Source: Arachis hypogaea (taxonomy: Eukaryota; Streptophyta; Magnoliopsida; Fabales; Fabaceae). Taken from it: DNA of 64,000 nucleotides. A model generated the notes under the pieces. The model saw nothing but the letters and a program-made list of their open reading frames with translations. It was not told where the DNA came from and ran no database searches. Each line of letters opens with the position of its first letter. Positions within the stretch are counted from its first letter, which is position 1. Both the position numbers and the translations under genes were made by a program. Location: assembly GCF_003086295.3 (NCBI RefSeq), contig NC_092051.1, forward strand, positions 67,767,772-67,831,771, given 5' to 3'. Shown here piece by piece: positions 21,449 to 32,434 of the stretch.

Positions 21449-24400
21449 CTACTTATTTTTCTGCACCTTCTCACCATGGTACAGCTTTAGGCGGTGTCCA
21501 TTAACTTTAATAAGTTCAGAACTTGAAGGATGGCTTAGGTGATAGACTCCGTACGGTTCAGTCTTCTCTATTCTGTATGGACCTTCCCATTTTGATCTCA
21601 ACTTACCGGGCATGAGCCTCAGTCGAGATTTGTAAAGGAGAACAAAATCTTCAGGTTGGAACTCTCTCTTCTTGATGTTTTGATCATGCACAGCTTTCAT
21701 CTTTTCCTTGTATATTCTGGAGTTCTCATAAGCTTCTAGGCGAAGGTTCTCCAGTTCCTGTAGTTGCAACTTTCTTTCAGTTCCGGCTTTCTCAATTTCC
21801 ATGTTGCACTCTTTAACTGCCCAGAAGGCTCTGTGTTCGATTTCAACTGGAAGATGGCAAGCTTTTCCATAAAATAAGCGAAAGGGACTCATCCCAATTG
21901 GTGTCTTGTATGCTATTCTATATGCCCACAGTGCATCTTGTAGTCTGGTGCTCCAGTCTTTTCTATGAGGCTTTACTATCTTCTGCAGGATATGCTTAAT
22001 TTCTCTGTTTGACACCTCGGCTTGCCCATTAGTTTGGGGATGGTAAGCTGTTGCAACTTTATAGATTATCCCATGCTTCTTCATCAATCCTGTTAGTCTC
22101 CTGTTACAAAAATGGGTGCCTTGATCGCTCACGATCGCTCGTGGTGATCCAAAGCGGCATATAATATGGTTTCTCACAAAGGAAACAATAGTGTTAGCAT
22201 CATCAGTGCGGGTAGGAATTGCTTCCACCCATTTGGAAACATAATCCACAGCTAACAATATATAAAAATATCCACTAGAATTTGGAAATGGACCCATGAA
22301 GTCAATGCCCCAGACATAAAAAATTTCACAGAAAAGCATATATTATTGAGGCATCTCATCCCTCTTGGATATGTTACCAAATTTCTGGCATGGGTGACAA
22401 GATTTACAAAACTCAGCAGCATCTCTAAAAAGAGTAGGCCACCAGAATCCGCAGTCTAAGATCTTTCTAGCTGTTCTTTGAGGGCTAAAGTGTCCTCCAC
22501 TCTCAGATGAGTGACAGGCCTCTAAAATGGACTGGAATTCTGATTGAGGTACACATCGTCTAATTATCTGGTCAGCGCCACATCTCCATAAATATGGGTC
22601 ATCCCATATATAATATTTAGACTCGCTTTTCAGCTTGTCTCTTTGATGTTTAGAGAAATATGGGGGAAATGTGCGGCTAACTAAATAATTAGCAACAGGT
22701 GCGTACCAAGGGACTACCTCAGATACTGCTTGCAGGTTGTCAAAAGGAAAATTATCATCTATAGGAGTAGAATCATCCTTAATATGTTCAAGGCGACTCA
22801 AGTGGTCCGCTACTAAATTTTGGTTACCACTCCTATCCTTTATTTCTAAATCAAATTCTTGTAACAGCAGTATCCAACGTATAAGTCTTGGTTTGGATTC
22901 CTTTTTAGCTAATAAATACTTTAGAGCTGCATGGTCCGAATACACTACTACTCTAGTACCAAGTAAATAAGCTCAGAATTTATCCAGACCGAAAACAATA
23001 GCAAGTAGCTCTTTCTCAGTAGTAGTATAATTGGACTGGGCAGTGTCTAAAGTCTTAGATGCATAGGCAATAACAAAAGGATCGCTACCTTCACGCTGAG
23101 CCAGTGCTGCTCCTACTGCATGGTTGGAAGCGTCGCACATGATCTCAAACGGCTGGCTCCAGTCGGGTCCTCTCACAATTGGGGCTTGAGTTAGAGCGGT
23201 CTTCAGCTTATCAAATGCTTGTTTGCAATCTTCACTGAACTCGAACTCAATGTCCTTCTGTAGTAATCTGGATAAGGGAAGTGCCACCTTACTAAAGTCT
23301 TTAATAAATCTCCTGTAGAAACCTGCATGGCCAAGGAACAAACGGACTTCCCTCACAGAAGAGGGGTAAGGTAAACTAGAAATAACATTCACCTTTGCTG
23401 GGTCTACAGAAATGCCATTATTAGATACCACATGTCCTAATACAATCCCTTGCTTTACCATAAAGTGGCATTTTTCGAAGTTCAATACAAGGTTTGTATC
23501 AACACATCTATCTAATACTCTAGATAATCCATCTAAGCAAAGTTTAAAAGAATCACCATAAACGCTAAAATCGTCCATAAAAACTTCCATATAGTCCTCA
23601 ATAAGATCAGAGAAAAGACTCATCATGCACCTTTGGAAAGTAGCTGGTGCATTGCACAAGGCAAAGGGCATTCTCTTATAAGCGTAAGTCCCAAAAGGAC
23701 ATGTAAAAGTAGTCTTTTCCTGATCCTCAGGAGCTATATGAATCTGGAAATAACCTGTGTAACCATCTAGAAAGCAATAATGTGATTTACCTGACAGGCA
23801 ATCCAGCATTTGATCAATGAATGGAAGTGGGTAGTGATCCTTACGGGTAGCTTGGTTGAGACGCCTGTAATCAATGCAGACTCTCCAAGCATTTTGAACT
23901 CTAGTTGCTATGAGCTCTCCATGCTCATTCTTCATGGTAGTGACTCCGGACTTCTTGGGCACAACTTGTACTGGGCTTACCCATTCACTGTCTGAAATGG
24001 GATATATGATACCTGCTTCCAATAGTCTGGTCACTTCCTTTTTGACAACTTCCAAGATGGTGGGATTCAATCTTCTTTGTGGTTGACGGACAGGTCTTGC
24101 TCCCTCTTCTAAAAATATTCTGTGCTCGCATACTTGAGGGTTGATTCCCACTATATCTGCCAAACTCCACCCAATTGCCTTCTTATGCTTCCTCAGTACA
24201 TCAAGTAACTGCTCTTCTTGTTGAGAAGTCAGTTCTCTTGCAATAATAACCGGAAGCTTCTGCTCATCCTCAAGATAAGCATATTTGAGATGTGGAGGGA
24301 GAGGTTTCAATTCTAACTTTTGATCATGGGCAGGCTCTGGATTATCTGGGGCTTGCAAAAATGGCAAAGTGTCCTTATTGTCAGTTAAGAGGGTCCCCAC

Positions 24401-24915
24401 ACTTGGATCTTGTCCAGTGTGCCTCTCTTCAAACACTTCTTTTTGAACTTCAGCCACACTCTCGTCTATGACATCACACTGGAAGATAGAACGATCTTCT
24501 GGGGGGTTGTCAATGACTCCATTCAGATTGAAGATTACTATGCGGCCATCTATTTCAAAGGAGTATGTTCCTGAAAAAGCATCTAATTTGAATTTTGATG
24601 TCTTCAGGAATGGTCTTCCAAGTAGGATTGATGATGGCTTATCTGAATCATTATGGCACATCTCCAAGATATAAAAATTAGTGGGAAATGTGAGCCCTTT
24701 AATGTTCACCAAAACATCTTCAGCAACTCCAGCCACTGTAATAATGCTTTTATCTGCTAACACAAAACAAGCTGCCGACCTTTTTAAGGGAGGGAGCCTT
24801 AAAACATCATATATAGACAAAGGCATTATACTGACACATGCTCCTAAATCACACATGCAATCATAGATTACTACACCACCAATAGTACAACTAACTATGC
24901 AAGGACCTGGATCAC
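21449..24915 (-). pseudogene. pol: E2 pol: protease, RT, RNase H, integrase (broken)
   Basis: Domain order on the minus strand: retropepsin with DLGA (about 24845), RT with RRLNPTILEVV and the catalytic box YMEVFMDDFSVYGDSF (about 23580), RNase H starting near IMCDASNHAVGAAL (about 23140), and integrase. The integrase has an HHCC zinc-binding module near 22380-22480 (ending [11 protein letters not shown]), a DDE core with [20 protein letters not shown] and HPQTNGQAE, and a GPY-containing tail ([10 protein letters not shown]). Breaks: a frame change near 24905 at the gag-pro border, an in-frame TGA at about 22971 (probably from CGA) and an in-frame TAA at 22343-22345. The FMDD form of the YxDD box is normal in this lineage. 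All catalytic residues I looked for are present. Confidence 0.9.
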
Positions 24916-26893
24916 TACATTTTCAGGTAATCCTCCCATTAAAGCAGATATAGAACTACCTAAAGGAATCGTTTCTAATTCGTTAATTTTGTCTTTATGG
25001 ATACATAAGTCTTTTAGAAACTTTGCATATTTAGGTACCTGCTGAATAACATCGAAAAGGGGAACAGTTACCTCAACCTTTTTGAATATTTCTACCATTT
25101 TAGGATCAGGTTCCAGCTGCTTCCTGGGCTTCCTTGCAAGTTGTGGAAATAGAATGGGAGTAGTGTTTTCTGTGGTGCTTGCGCCTTTTTGTGCTTCTTC
25201 CTGTGGTTGAGCTATCTCTTCTTCAGCTATGTCCTGTATATCCTCTTCCTCTTCAACATCTTCGATTTCTACCACCTCTTCAGCTGAGGCATATTCTGGT
25301 GAGCTTGGTTCCTCCTGATTCCTCTGTTGCAGTGTGGTTCCGGAACTCAGGGTGATGGCATTAATGCCTCCCTTTGGATTGGGTAATGGTTGAAAGGGGA
25401 TTCCAGTGGTGCTTGAAGGTTGGTTACTGGAATTTTGTGCTGAACCAAGCTGTGTCATAAGAGCTTGCAGAGTAGAGGTGAAACCATTCAGACTGGCGTT
25501 AATACTGTTCACGATGGTATTTTCCATGGCCAGTTGTCTTTTCTCAAAAGCTTGTAATAAATCTTCATTAGAAGATACAGAAGAATGGGTAAATTGAGAG
25601 GTTTGCTGCTGATTGTTCGGTGGTCCTTGGTTTTGCCTCAGGTGAGGTGCTCGGTAAGGTTAATTTTGCTGCCTGTTGTTGTTATTATTCCACTTCTGAT
25701 TTCCCTGGTTATCTCTGCCTCCCCTATTATTGTTGTCTCTCCAATTCTGGTTTGAATTGTCCTGCCATCCATGGTTATTATTTCCACTTTGATTGTACCC
25801 TTGGTTGGGGCGGTCATAGAAGTTGTGAGTGGATGCCACCATGTTGTCTTCTTGTTGGAGCTGCGGGCATTCATCAGTGTAATGGCTGTAATCAGCACAA
25901 ATTCCGCAAATTCTTTGTGGAACTAATTTTTGGTTTTGTTGCGGTTGAGTTTGCTGAGCTTGTTGATTCAACTGCATTTGCTTCAGCAGGTTGGTCATCT
26001 CACAGATGCTTCGATTTAGAGCAGCAGTCTCTATGCCAGAAGATACTTCTGCAACGGCTTTTGAATGGCCTTGCTTCTGTCTGTGGTTCCGAGTAGATTC
26101 AGCTAAATCACTGATCAATTGCCAAGCTTCATCAGTGGTCTTGTACTTCTTCATAGACCCATTGCTGGCACTTTCCAATGTGGTCTTATCTTGGGGCCTC
26201 ATACCTTGTGTGATATAGCTGAGTAGCACGATCTTGTCAATCATGTGGTGGGGGCATGCTTCCAGAAGATTATTGAAGCGCTCCCAGTATTCAAAGAGAG
26301 TCTCATTGTCATCCTGAACAATTGTAGATATATCCTTCCTCAGTTTATCAGTAACTTCAGATGGAAAGAATTTCTCCAGAAACTCCTTTCTGAGTGTATC
26401 CCAGTTGGATACATTTGCTAGAGGTTGAGTGTAGTACCACTCTCTTGCTTTTCCCTTAAGAGAGAATGGAAAAGCTTTCAGCAGAATTGAAGTTTCATCA
26501 GCCATCACGCCTGACAGTAGAATAGGCTGCCTGGAAATCTCTCAAGTGCTTGATAGGCTCTTGAGCAGGTAGGCCATGAAACTTGGGCATCAAATTTAGT
26601 AGTGTGGTCTTTATTTCAAAATCTGTAGCTACCGCTGGATGATGCGCTTGAAACGGTTGCATTGTAAAATCAGGAGCTCCTTCCTCCTGAATGGTAACTC
26701 TTCTAGCTGCCATGTTTTCTGCGCGTAAAACAACCGAATCAGTAGAACGGGGGCTGGTTTCTTCCTCAAATTCACTTTCAGATCCGCCCTCAGAGCGGGC
26801 TAACCTATGCTGTTCTCGTCTTATTCGTGAAATTGTCCTTTCAATTTCAGGATCGAATATTAGCAAGCGCGGATCAAGAAGTGAACGCGTCAT
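24895..26893 (-). pseudogene. gag: E2 gag (broken)
   Basis: The start at 26893 opens an acidic N-terminal part (SEGGSESEFEEE). The retrotransposon gag core follows with FPFSLKGKAREWYY, WDTLRKEFLEKFFP and ETLFEYWERFNNLL. Then come a Gln/Asn-rich stretch with one CCHC knuckle (CGICADYSHYTDEC) and a Glu-rich linker to the protease. Gag coats the RNA and forms the particle. Breaks: a frame change near 26500 and an in-frame TAA at 25660-25662. The final part (25527-24895) shifts frame into the protease. Confidence 0.88.
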
Positions 26894-26985
26894 TTGACGG
26901 AAGAAACATGCAGCTCATAGTAGCAAAGTTAAATAAAATGCAAATAAATAAATACTAATTAATAAAATTAGCACTCTATTGCAAC

Positions 26986-27003
26986 TCCCCGGCAACGGCG
27001 CCA
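26986..27003 (-). other. E2 primer binding site (tRNA-Asp)
   Basis: The minus strand reads TGGCGCCGTTGCCGGGGA, a perfect 18-nt complement to the 3-prime end of plant tRNA-Asp(GTC), 5 nt inside the 5-prime LTR. This is the priming tRNA typical of Athila elements. Confidence 0.9.
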
Positions 27004-27008
27004 AAAAT

Positions 27009-28482
27009 TGATGGGAAGCAGAAGCTGGTGAATTAAAAATTTATTAAAATGGTTACGTTGCAAGTATAGTTCTTAACTCACCGAAAATCTGCCTATCAAT
27101 TTAGAAATATGTCACAGAGAGTTTAAATTAAAATTACTGGAAGTTTTAAGTCCCAGGTCGTCTCCCAACGAGTTGCAGAAAAGTGTGCTGTTTTATTAAT
27201 CAGATGTTCCAAGAAGTTGAGCTAAGTAAATTGGAATTTAAATTGAGGAATTTTAAATAATATAAATAAAAGCCTTGACTGGAAATTGATTATTTAGAAT
27301 CTCTATCATTGATGGAGTGATTTTAAAGATTGATTTATAATTAACGGTTACTCTGTTTGGTTATCCTTTACTAGGTAAGGGAAAGTCAAACAAGTTGGAC
27401 TGCCAGATCTATTCACGAGTTACAACCCACTTAGTTCAAAGGGATTGGCGTTGGTGACAGGATAGCAATCCAACATTTAACCCAACTATAAAATTCTCCT
27501 TCAATCCTTCCAACTCAAGAATTCCTTTTAATCAACTCCCTATCAAGTAATGAAACTACTCACGCATTGTAAATAAAGAATCCATGGCACATAAAAGGGA
27601 ATTAAAAGAAGACATGATTATTGGAATTGAAATTGAATTAAAGAGAAATAATCCTTGCATTGATTAATCATAAAAGTATCTGAATGACAAAATTAAACAT
27701 AACAAAGAACATGGAAGAATAAAACCAAGTTAAGAGAACAAACTAGAATGATGAAGTCTTGATGAGGAAATAACTCTTCTCACTGTTCCAATGCTAAGAC
27801 CAATTGAAAATTAAAATCCTAAAAACTAGAGAGAGAAACCTAAGACAGTGAAAAAAAACTAGATCTCAAACTACTGAATGAATGTGTGTTGTTTCTGCAT
27901 ATTCTCTGACTCTAGTCTGCTGTTCCGGGCCGAAAACTGGGCCGAAATAAGGTCCAAAATTGCCCCCATCAAATTTTGGAGATTATGCAGATCGCACATG
28001 TCACGCGATCGCGTCGTCCATGCGGACGCGTCGCTTGCGCTTTTTCCTCTCCACGCGTTCGCGTCGTCCACGCTACCGCGTCGCTTGCGCTTTCCTATCT
28101 GCGCGGCCGCGCAAGCCATGCGACCGCGTCCCTGCGATTTGTGCTCCTTCGCGCGGTCGCGTGAGCCATGCGACCGCATCACTTCTCGCTGGTTATCTCC
28201 TCAAATTCTTGTGTTCCTTCCATTTTTGCTAGCTTCCTCTCCAATCTCCATCTCATTCATGCCCTATAAGGCCTGAAACACTTGACACACAGATCACGGC
28301 ATCGAATGGAATAAAGGAGAATTAAAAGTAAATAATTAAAGTCTCTAGGAAGCAATTTTCAAACATGTACTGAATTTAGGAAGGAAATCTAAATGCATGC
28401 TAAATTGATGAATAAGTGGGCAAGGATTATGACAAAACCACACAATTAAACACAATATAAACCATAAAATAGTGGTTTATCA
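27009..28482 (-). repeat. 5-prime LTR of E2
   Basis: 1474 bp, flanked on the right by TSD GCTCC (28483-28487). The U3 CG-rich array lies at 27996-28190 (words TCACGCGATCGCGTC, GCGCGGCCGCGC). The U3 end forms an ATAAACCA / TGGTTTAT inverted repeat. Confidence 0.93.
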
Positions 28483-28714
28483 GCTCCTCACCCCCAACAA
28501 TGGAGTTTAGAGACTCATGCCGTCAAAGAGTACAAAGTTCAGATCTAAAATGTCATGAGGTGCAAAATAAATCTCTAAAAGTTGTTTAAATACTAAACTA
28601 GTAACCTAGGTTTACAGAAAATGAATAAACTAAGATAATTGGTGCAAAAATCCACTTCTGGGGCCCACTTGGTGTGTGCTGGGGCTGAGACTTAAGCTTC
28701 TCACGTGCCTAGGC

Positions 28715-28840
28715 TATTTCTGGAGTTGAACGCCAGGTTGTAACCTATTTCTGGCGTTCAACTCCAATCTGTAACCTGTTTCTGGCGTTTGACGCCAGAC
28801 TGCAACATGGAACTGGCGTTGAACGCCAGTTTACATCGTC
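28715..28840. repeat. Palindromic word array of E7 (GGCGTTGAACGCC)
   Basis: Four units: GTTGAACGCCAGG, CTGGCGTTCAACTCC, CTGGCGTTTGACGCCAG and CTGGCGTTGAACGCCAG. Each is a near-perfect palindrome. Next to it (28880-28970) is the U3 block shared with E1, E3 and LTR C. Confidence 0.8.
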
Positions 28841-29207
28841 TATCCTTGAGCAAAGTATGGACTATTATATATTGCTGGAAAGCCCTGGATGTCTACTTTC
28901 CAACGCAATTAAGAGCGTGGCATTTGGACTCATGTAGCTCCAGAAAATCCATTTCGAGTGCAGGGAGGTCAGAATACAACAGCATCTGCAATCCTTTTTC
29001 AGCTTGAATCAGATTTTTGCTTTGCTCCCTTAATTTCAGCCAGAAAATACCTGAAATTACAGAAAAACACACAAACTCATAGTAAAGTCCATAAATATGA
29101 TTTTTATTTAGAAACAAATAAAAATATAATAAAAACTAACTAAATCATACTAAAAACATACTAAAAACAATGCCAAAAAGCGTATAAATTATCCGCTCAT
29201 CAACTAT

Positions 29208-30844
29208 CTTTGTTCCAACTGGGTGGTAAGCAATCCGAATTCTCACTGAGGCATCCAAACAGCTTCTTAGACCCATTCAGTTGAGCTTTACACCAATACT
29301 TGCATTTCAACTTAGAGTGTGCAACCGTATTGAACCTTGCAGGGCAACTCCTACCACTAACTATTTTTCTCTTACTCTTAATGCCATAAAGAGCTCTAAG
29401 TTGATCATCTGTCTCAAGTAAACCATATTCAAGTGGGATGTGAAAGCTAAGGGATATGAATTTTACCCATTTGAATGTTGTGAAGGATGATGGTGACTTA
29501 GGCGGAGAGGTCTCCAACAACTTTGGCAAGGTAATTTCAAGCTCCACTCCCTTGTGCTCTTCTTTGACAACTTCCACCTCTTTGCAAGCTTCTTCAATTC
29601 CAACCACTTCCTCTTGGTAGCTTTCTTCCAAATCAAACTATTCTTTATGGCTTACCAAGGGCATGGGAGGTTGTGCTTCCTCTTCTTTAATCTCCATCTC
29701 TTGATCAACCTCTGCAAAGTCTTCAACCATGAAATGTCTTGGTGGTTGTACACCCTCTTCAACATCAAATTCAGACGTCTTGGAAGGAGGTTCTATGACT
29801 GGACTTTTCCATTGAGGTTCAGCATTTTCTAAGTCTTCAACCACTTCTTCTTCTTCAATAATTACTGCTTTGTCCAGTTGTTTTAGTATAAAATCGTACT
29901 CATCCTTGATGATTTTCTTTCTATGATAACTCCTTTCAACTACTCCTTCATCTTTGAGGGTCTCTCTTATCTCCACATTTTGGGCTTCCTCTTGCTCTAA
30001 GAAAAAATCAGACTCCTCCTTGATGTCTTCCTTCACTAATTCTTCCACCGCTTCTTCGACTTCAAGGGTCTCTACTACCTCCACCTGTAGAGCCTCCTCT
30101 AACTTCTTATGAAGTATGAATTCGCGAAAATGATCCCTTTTATCTTGTTCCTTGTCAATAGCATAGCTGGGATTATCTTGCTTTTGGATTGATGGATGTG
30201 GGTGCTCTTCCATGGAGGGTGGTGATGGGATGAAAAGATTATTATGTGGTTAAAAAGGAAGTGAACCAAAGCTTGAGGGTTGAATATTGGAGGTAAAGGG
30301 TTGGTCCATGCGGGATATAAGTGCTTAAAGAGTAGAGGTGAGACTAGTGATAGAGGCAAGTGTGGTATGAAGCTTTGTTTGCCCTTGGTGAATAACACCA
30401 ATGGTGTTGTCATCCAGAGGAGGTTGGGGTAGATATGGGTTAGGGTCATATGGAGGTGAATGGTGTAAAGGGGCTTGTGAGTATGGTGGTTCAAAGGTGT
30501 GTTGGGGAGGTGGTTCATAAGCATATGATGGGGCTTGTTGGTAACTACAAGGGGTCCACCATATCTATCATCTTGGTATGCACCTCGGAATGGCTCTTGA
30601 TCATAGCAATTTGGTGGAGGTAGTTTGTCACGAAAGGGTCCACCATAACTATTGTCTTGGCATGCATTGTAGGATGGTCGTTGTCCATGGTACTTTGGAA
30701 GGTGCTGTTGCTGAAAGGGTTGATCAGATCCTCGTGGCTCCTTCCATCTTTGATTGTTTTGAACTTGATGCATGTTCCTGTTATAATTTCCATTCCTTAT
30801 AATAACATTAGAACCAAACTTAAAGCGACGGGGGTGAGAACTCA
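29208..30844 (-). pseudogene. E1 accessory ORF, main part; unknown family
   Basis: The start at 30844 (MSSHPRRFKFGS) occupies the gag position just inside the PBS. The first third is rich in Gln, Asn, Pro, Tyr and Gly (QNNQRWKEPRGSDQPFQQQ). The middle is Glu-rich and coiled-coil-like (30213-29638). The C-terminal part has KWVKFISLSFHIP, GLLETDDQLRALYGIK and CKYWCKAQL. Breaks: a frame change around 30540, further stops near 30320 and 30250, and a TAG at 29638-29640. The reading continues after the E7 insertion at 14894-14745. The C-terminal part matches the E4 ORF (LETDYQLKVLL, VRCQAQL), so this is a family shared by two non-autonomous elements. No gag, zinc-knuckle or enzyme motif was seen. 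Confidence 0.65.
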
Positions 30845-30935
30845 TAGTAGCTAATAAAAATAAAAAAAATAAGAAACAAATAAACAAGCAAAATAAAATA
30901 TTATAATAACCAATAATAAGGCACACGTTTGTAAT

Positions 30936-30953
30936 TTCCCGGCAACGGTGCCA
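30936..30953 (-). other. E1 primer binding site (tRNA-Asp, decayed)
   Basis: The minus strand reads TGGCACCGTTGCCGGGAA, two changes from the perfect complement of tRNA-Asp seen in E2. It lies 3 nt inside the 5-prime LTR. Confidence 0.85.
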
Positions 30954-30956
30954 TTT

Positions 30957-32434
30957 TGACGAACGGGATTTCTACTAGTAAAGAATTTTTATAAAAATAT
31001 AATCGCGTTGTAAGTATAGTTTCTAAACCAACAGAGAATCCTTTCGTACAAAAGTTTGGTTGTCAGAAGTAACAAACATAATAAAATATATAACCGAAGT
31101 ATTTAAACCTCGGTCGTCTCTCAACGAATTGCAAGGTAGTATGATTTATTATTGGTTATGGAAAATTGTATATTTTTGGGTTTTTGAAATAGGGAACAAG
31201 TAAATTAAGTGACAAGAAAAATAAATTAATAATTAAGAAAATCTCTTGGCAAGATATAAGAACCGGAAATCCTATCCTAGTTATCCTTATCAATTGTGAT
31301 GAGAATTGTCCGTTGCTCTCACTTAGTTAATCCTTACTAAATAAAGGAAAGTCAAGTGGACTGGTCAATTTGATTCCTCAAGTCCTCGTCAACTCCTATG
31401 GAAAGACTAGCTTTGGAGGGATGCAAATCAATTCGCAATCCTAATTTCCAATCAACGGCTGAGTTTGATAACTCAAGCGTTACCAATTACTTAACCAAAA
31501 TCAAAAGGGGAAAAATCCAAATTATTTATATCATAAATTAAAGAAAGAAATCATAAATCTGAAATTCCTCAAATTATATTAAATAAAGAAATCAATTCTA
31601 ACATGGGAAAGTTCATAAACCAATTTGGAAAGATAAATAACAATTAAAGTAATAGAATAAAGAAAAGTAGAAGAGAAATTAAATTAAAGGAACATTGAAC
31701 CTGGAATGAAGAAATAACCATAAACTGAAAGGAATCCTAATCCTAAAAACCTAAGAGAGAGGAGAGAGCTTCTCTCTCTCTCTAAAATTACATCTAAAAC
31801 CTAAAATTATGAATTATAAATGTTGTATTTTTTTGTTGTATGAATTGTTGTATGAATGGATAGATTTCCCCACTTTATAGCCTCTAATCTGTGTGTTTTG
31901 GGCCGAAAACTGGGTCAAAACAGTTCAAAAATTGCCCCCAGTGATTTCTGGTACGTACAGGTCTCTGCAAAGTCACGCGGAAGCGTCGTCCATGCGTTCG
32001 TGCGGATTGCATTTTTTCCAGGTCATGCGTCCGCGTGATCCATGCGTGCGCATCGCCTATCTTCGGAGTAGCTATAGCAAATTATATATCGTTACGAAGC
32101 CCTGAATGTTAGCTTTCCAACGCAACTGGAACCGCATCAATTGTATTCCTTCAGTTTCTTGTATTCCTTCTACTTTTGCATGCTACCTTTCCATCCTCTA
32201 AGCCATTTCTTCCCTGTAATCCCTGAAATCACTTAGCGCACATATCACGGCATCGAATGGTAATAAGAGAGGATTAAAGTTAGTAAATTTAAGGCCAAAG
32301 AAGCATATTTTCAATCAAAGCACAGAATTAGGAAGGAAAATGTAAAACATGCAATTTACATGAACAAGTGTGTAAAGAATTGATAAAAATCACTCAATTG
32401 AGTACAAGATAAACCATAAAATAGTGGTTTATCA
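30957..32434 (-). repeat. 5-prime LTR of E1
   Basis: Partner of 10143-11670, bordered by TSD TGCCC at 32435-32439. A TATA box (CTATAAAGTG) lies at 31872-31881. The CG-rich words lie at 31970-32055. About 70 bp of the shared U3 block are deleted near 32140. Confidence 0.92.

Larger units (their letters stand above)
15741..28482 (-). mobile_element. E2: near-complete Athila-type Ty3 retrotransposon with env-position ORF
   Basis: Two LTRs of exactly 1474 bp (15741-17214 and 27009-28482) are flanked by TSD GCTCC (15736-15740 and 28483-28487). The order on the minus strand is 5-prime LTR, tRNA-Asp PBS, gag, protease, RT, RNase H, integrase, two-hairpin element, CG-rich array, env-position ORF, conserved 3-prime region, PPT, 3-prime LTR. 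The LTRs look nearly identical by eye, so it is probably the youngest insertion. It sits in E7, which sits in E1, which sits in E0. All ORFs have at least one break, so it is not autonomous now. Confidence 0.93.
14900..29202 (-). repeat. E7: solo LTR split by E2
   Basis: Flanked by TSD ACTAT (14895-14899 and 29203-29207). Pieces at 14900-15740 and 28488-29202 make one LTR of about 1.56 kb, starting (minus strand) TGATGAGCGGATAATTTATA and ending CGTGCACCA. There is no internal region, so the two original LTRs recombined to a solo LTR before or after E2 entered. This LTR type seems to be very common in peanut, judging from memory. Confidence 0.88.
10143..32434 (-). mobile_element. E1: non-autonomous Athila-type LTR retrotransposon
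   Basis: LTRs at 10143-11670 and 30957-32434 are flanked by TSD TGCCC (10138-10142 and 32435-32439). The PBS is complementary to tRNA-Asp (30936-30953) and the PPT is at 11671-11688, so the element is minus strand. Without nested insertions the interior is about 6.5 kb. It has no gag, RT or integrase, only one accessory ORF (30844 down to 14745, split by E7). It lies in the integrase of E0. The LTR ends and PPT are nearly those of E2, so E2-type proteins could have mobilised it. Confidence 0.9.
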
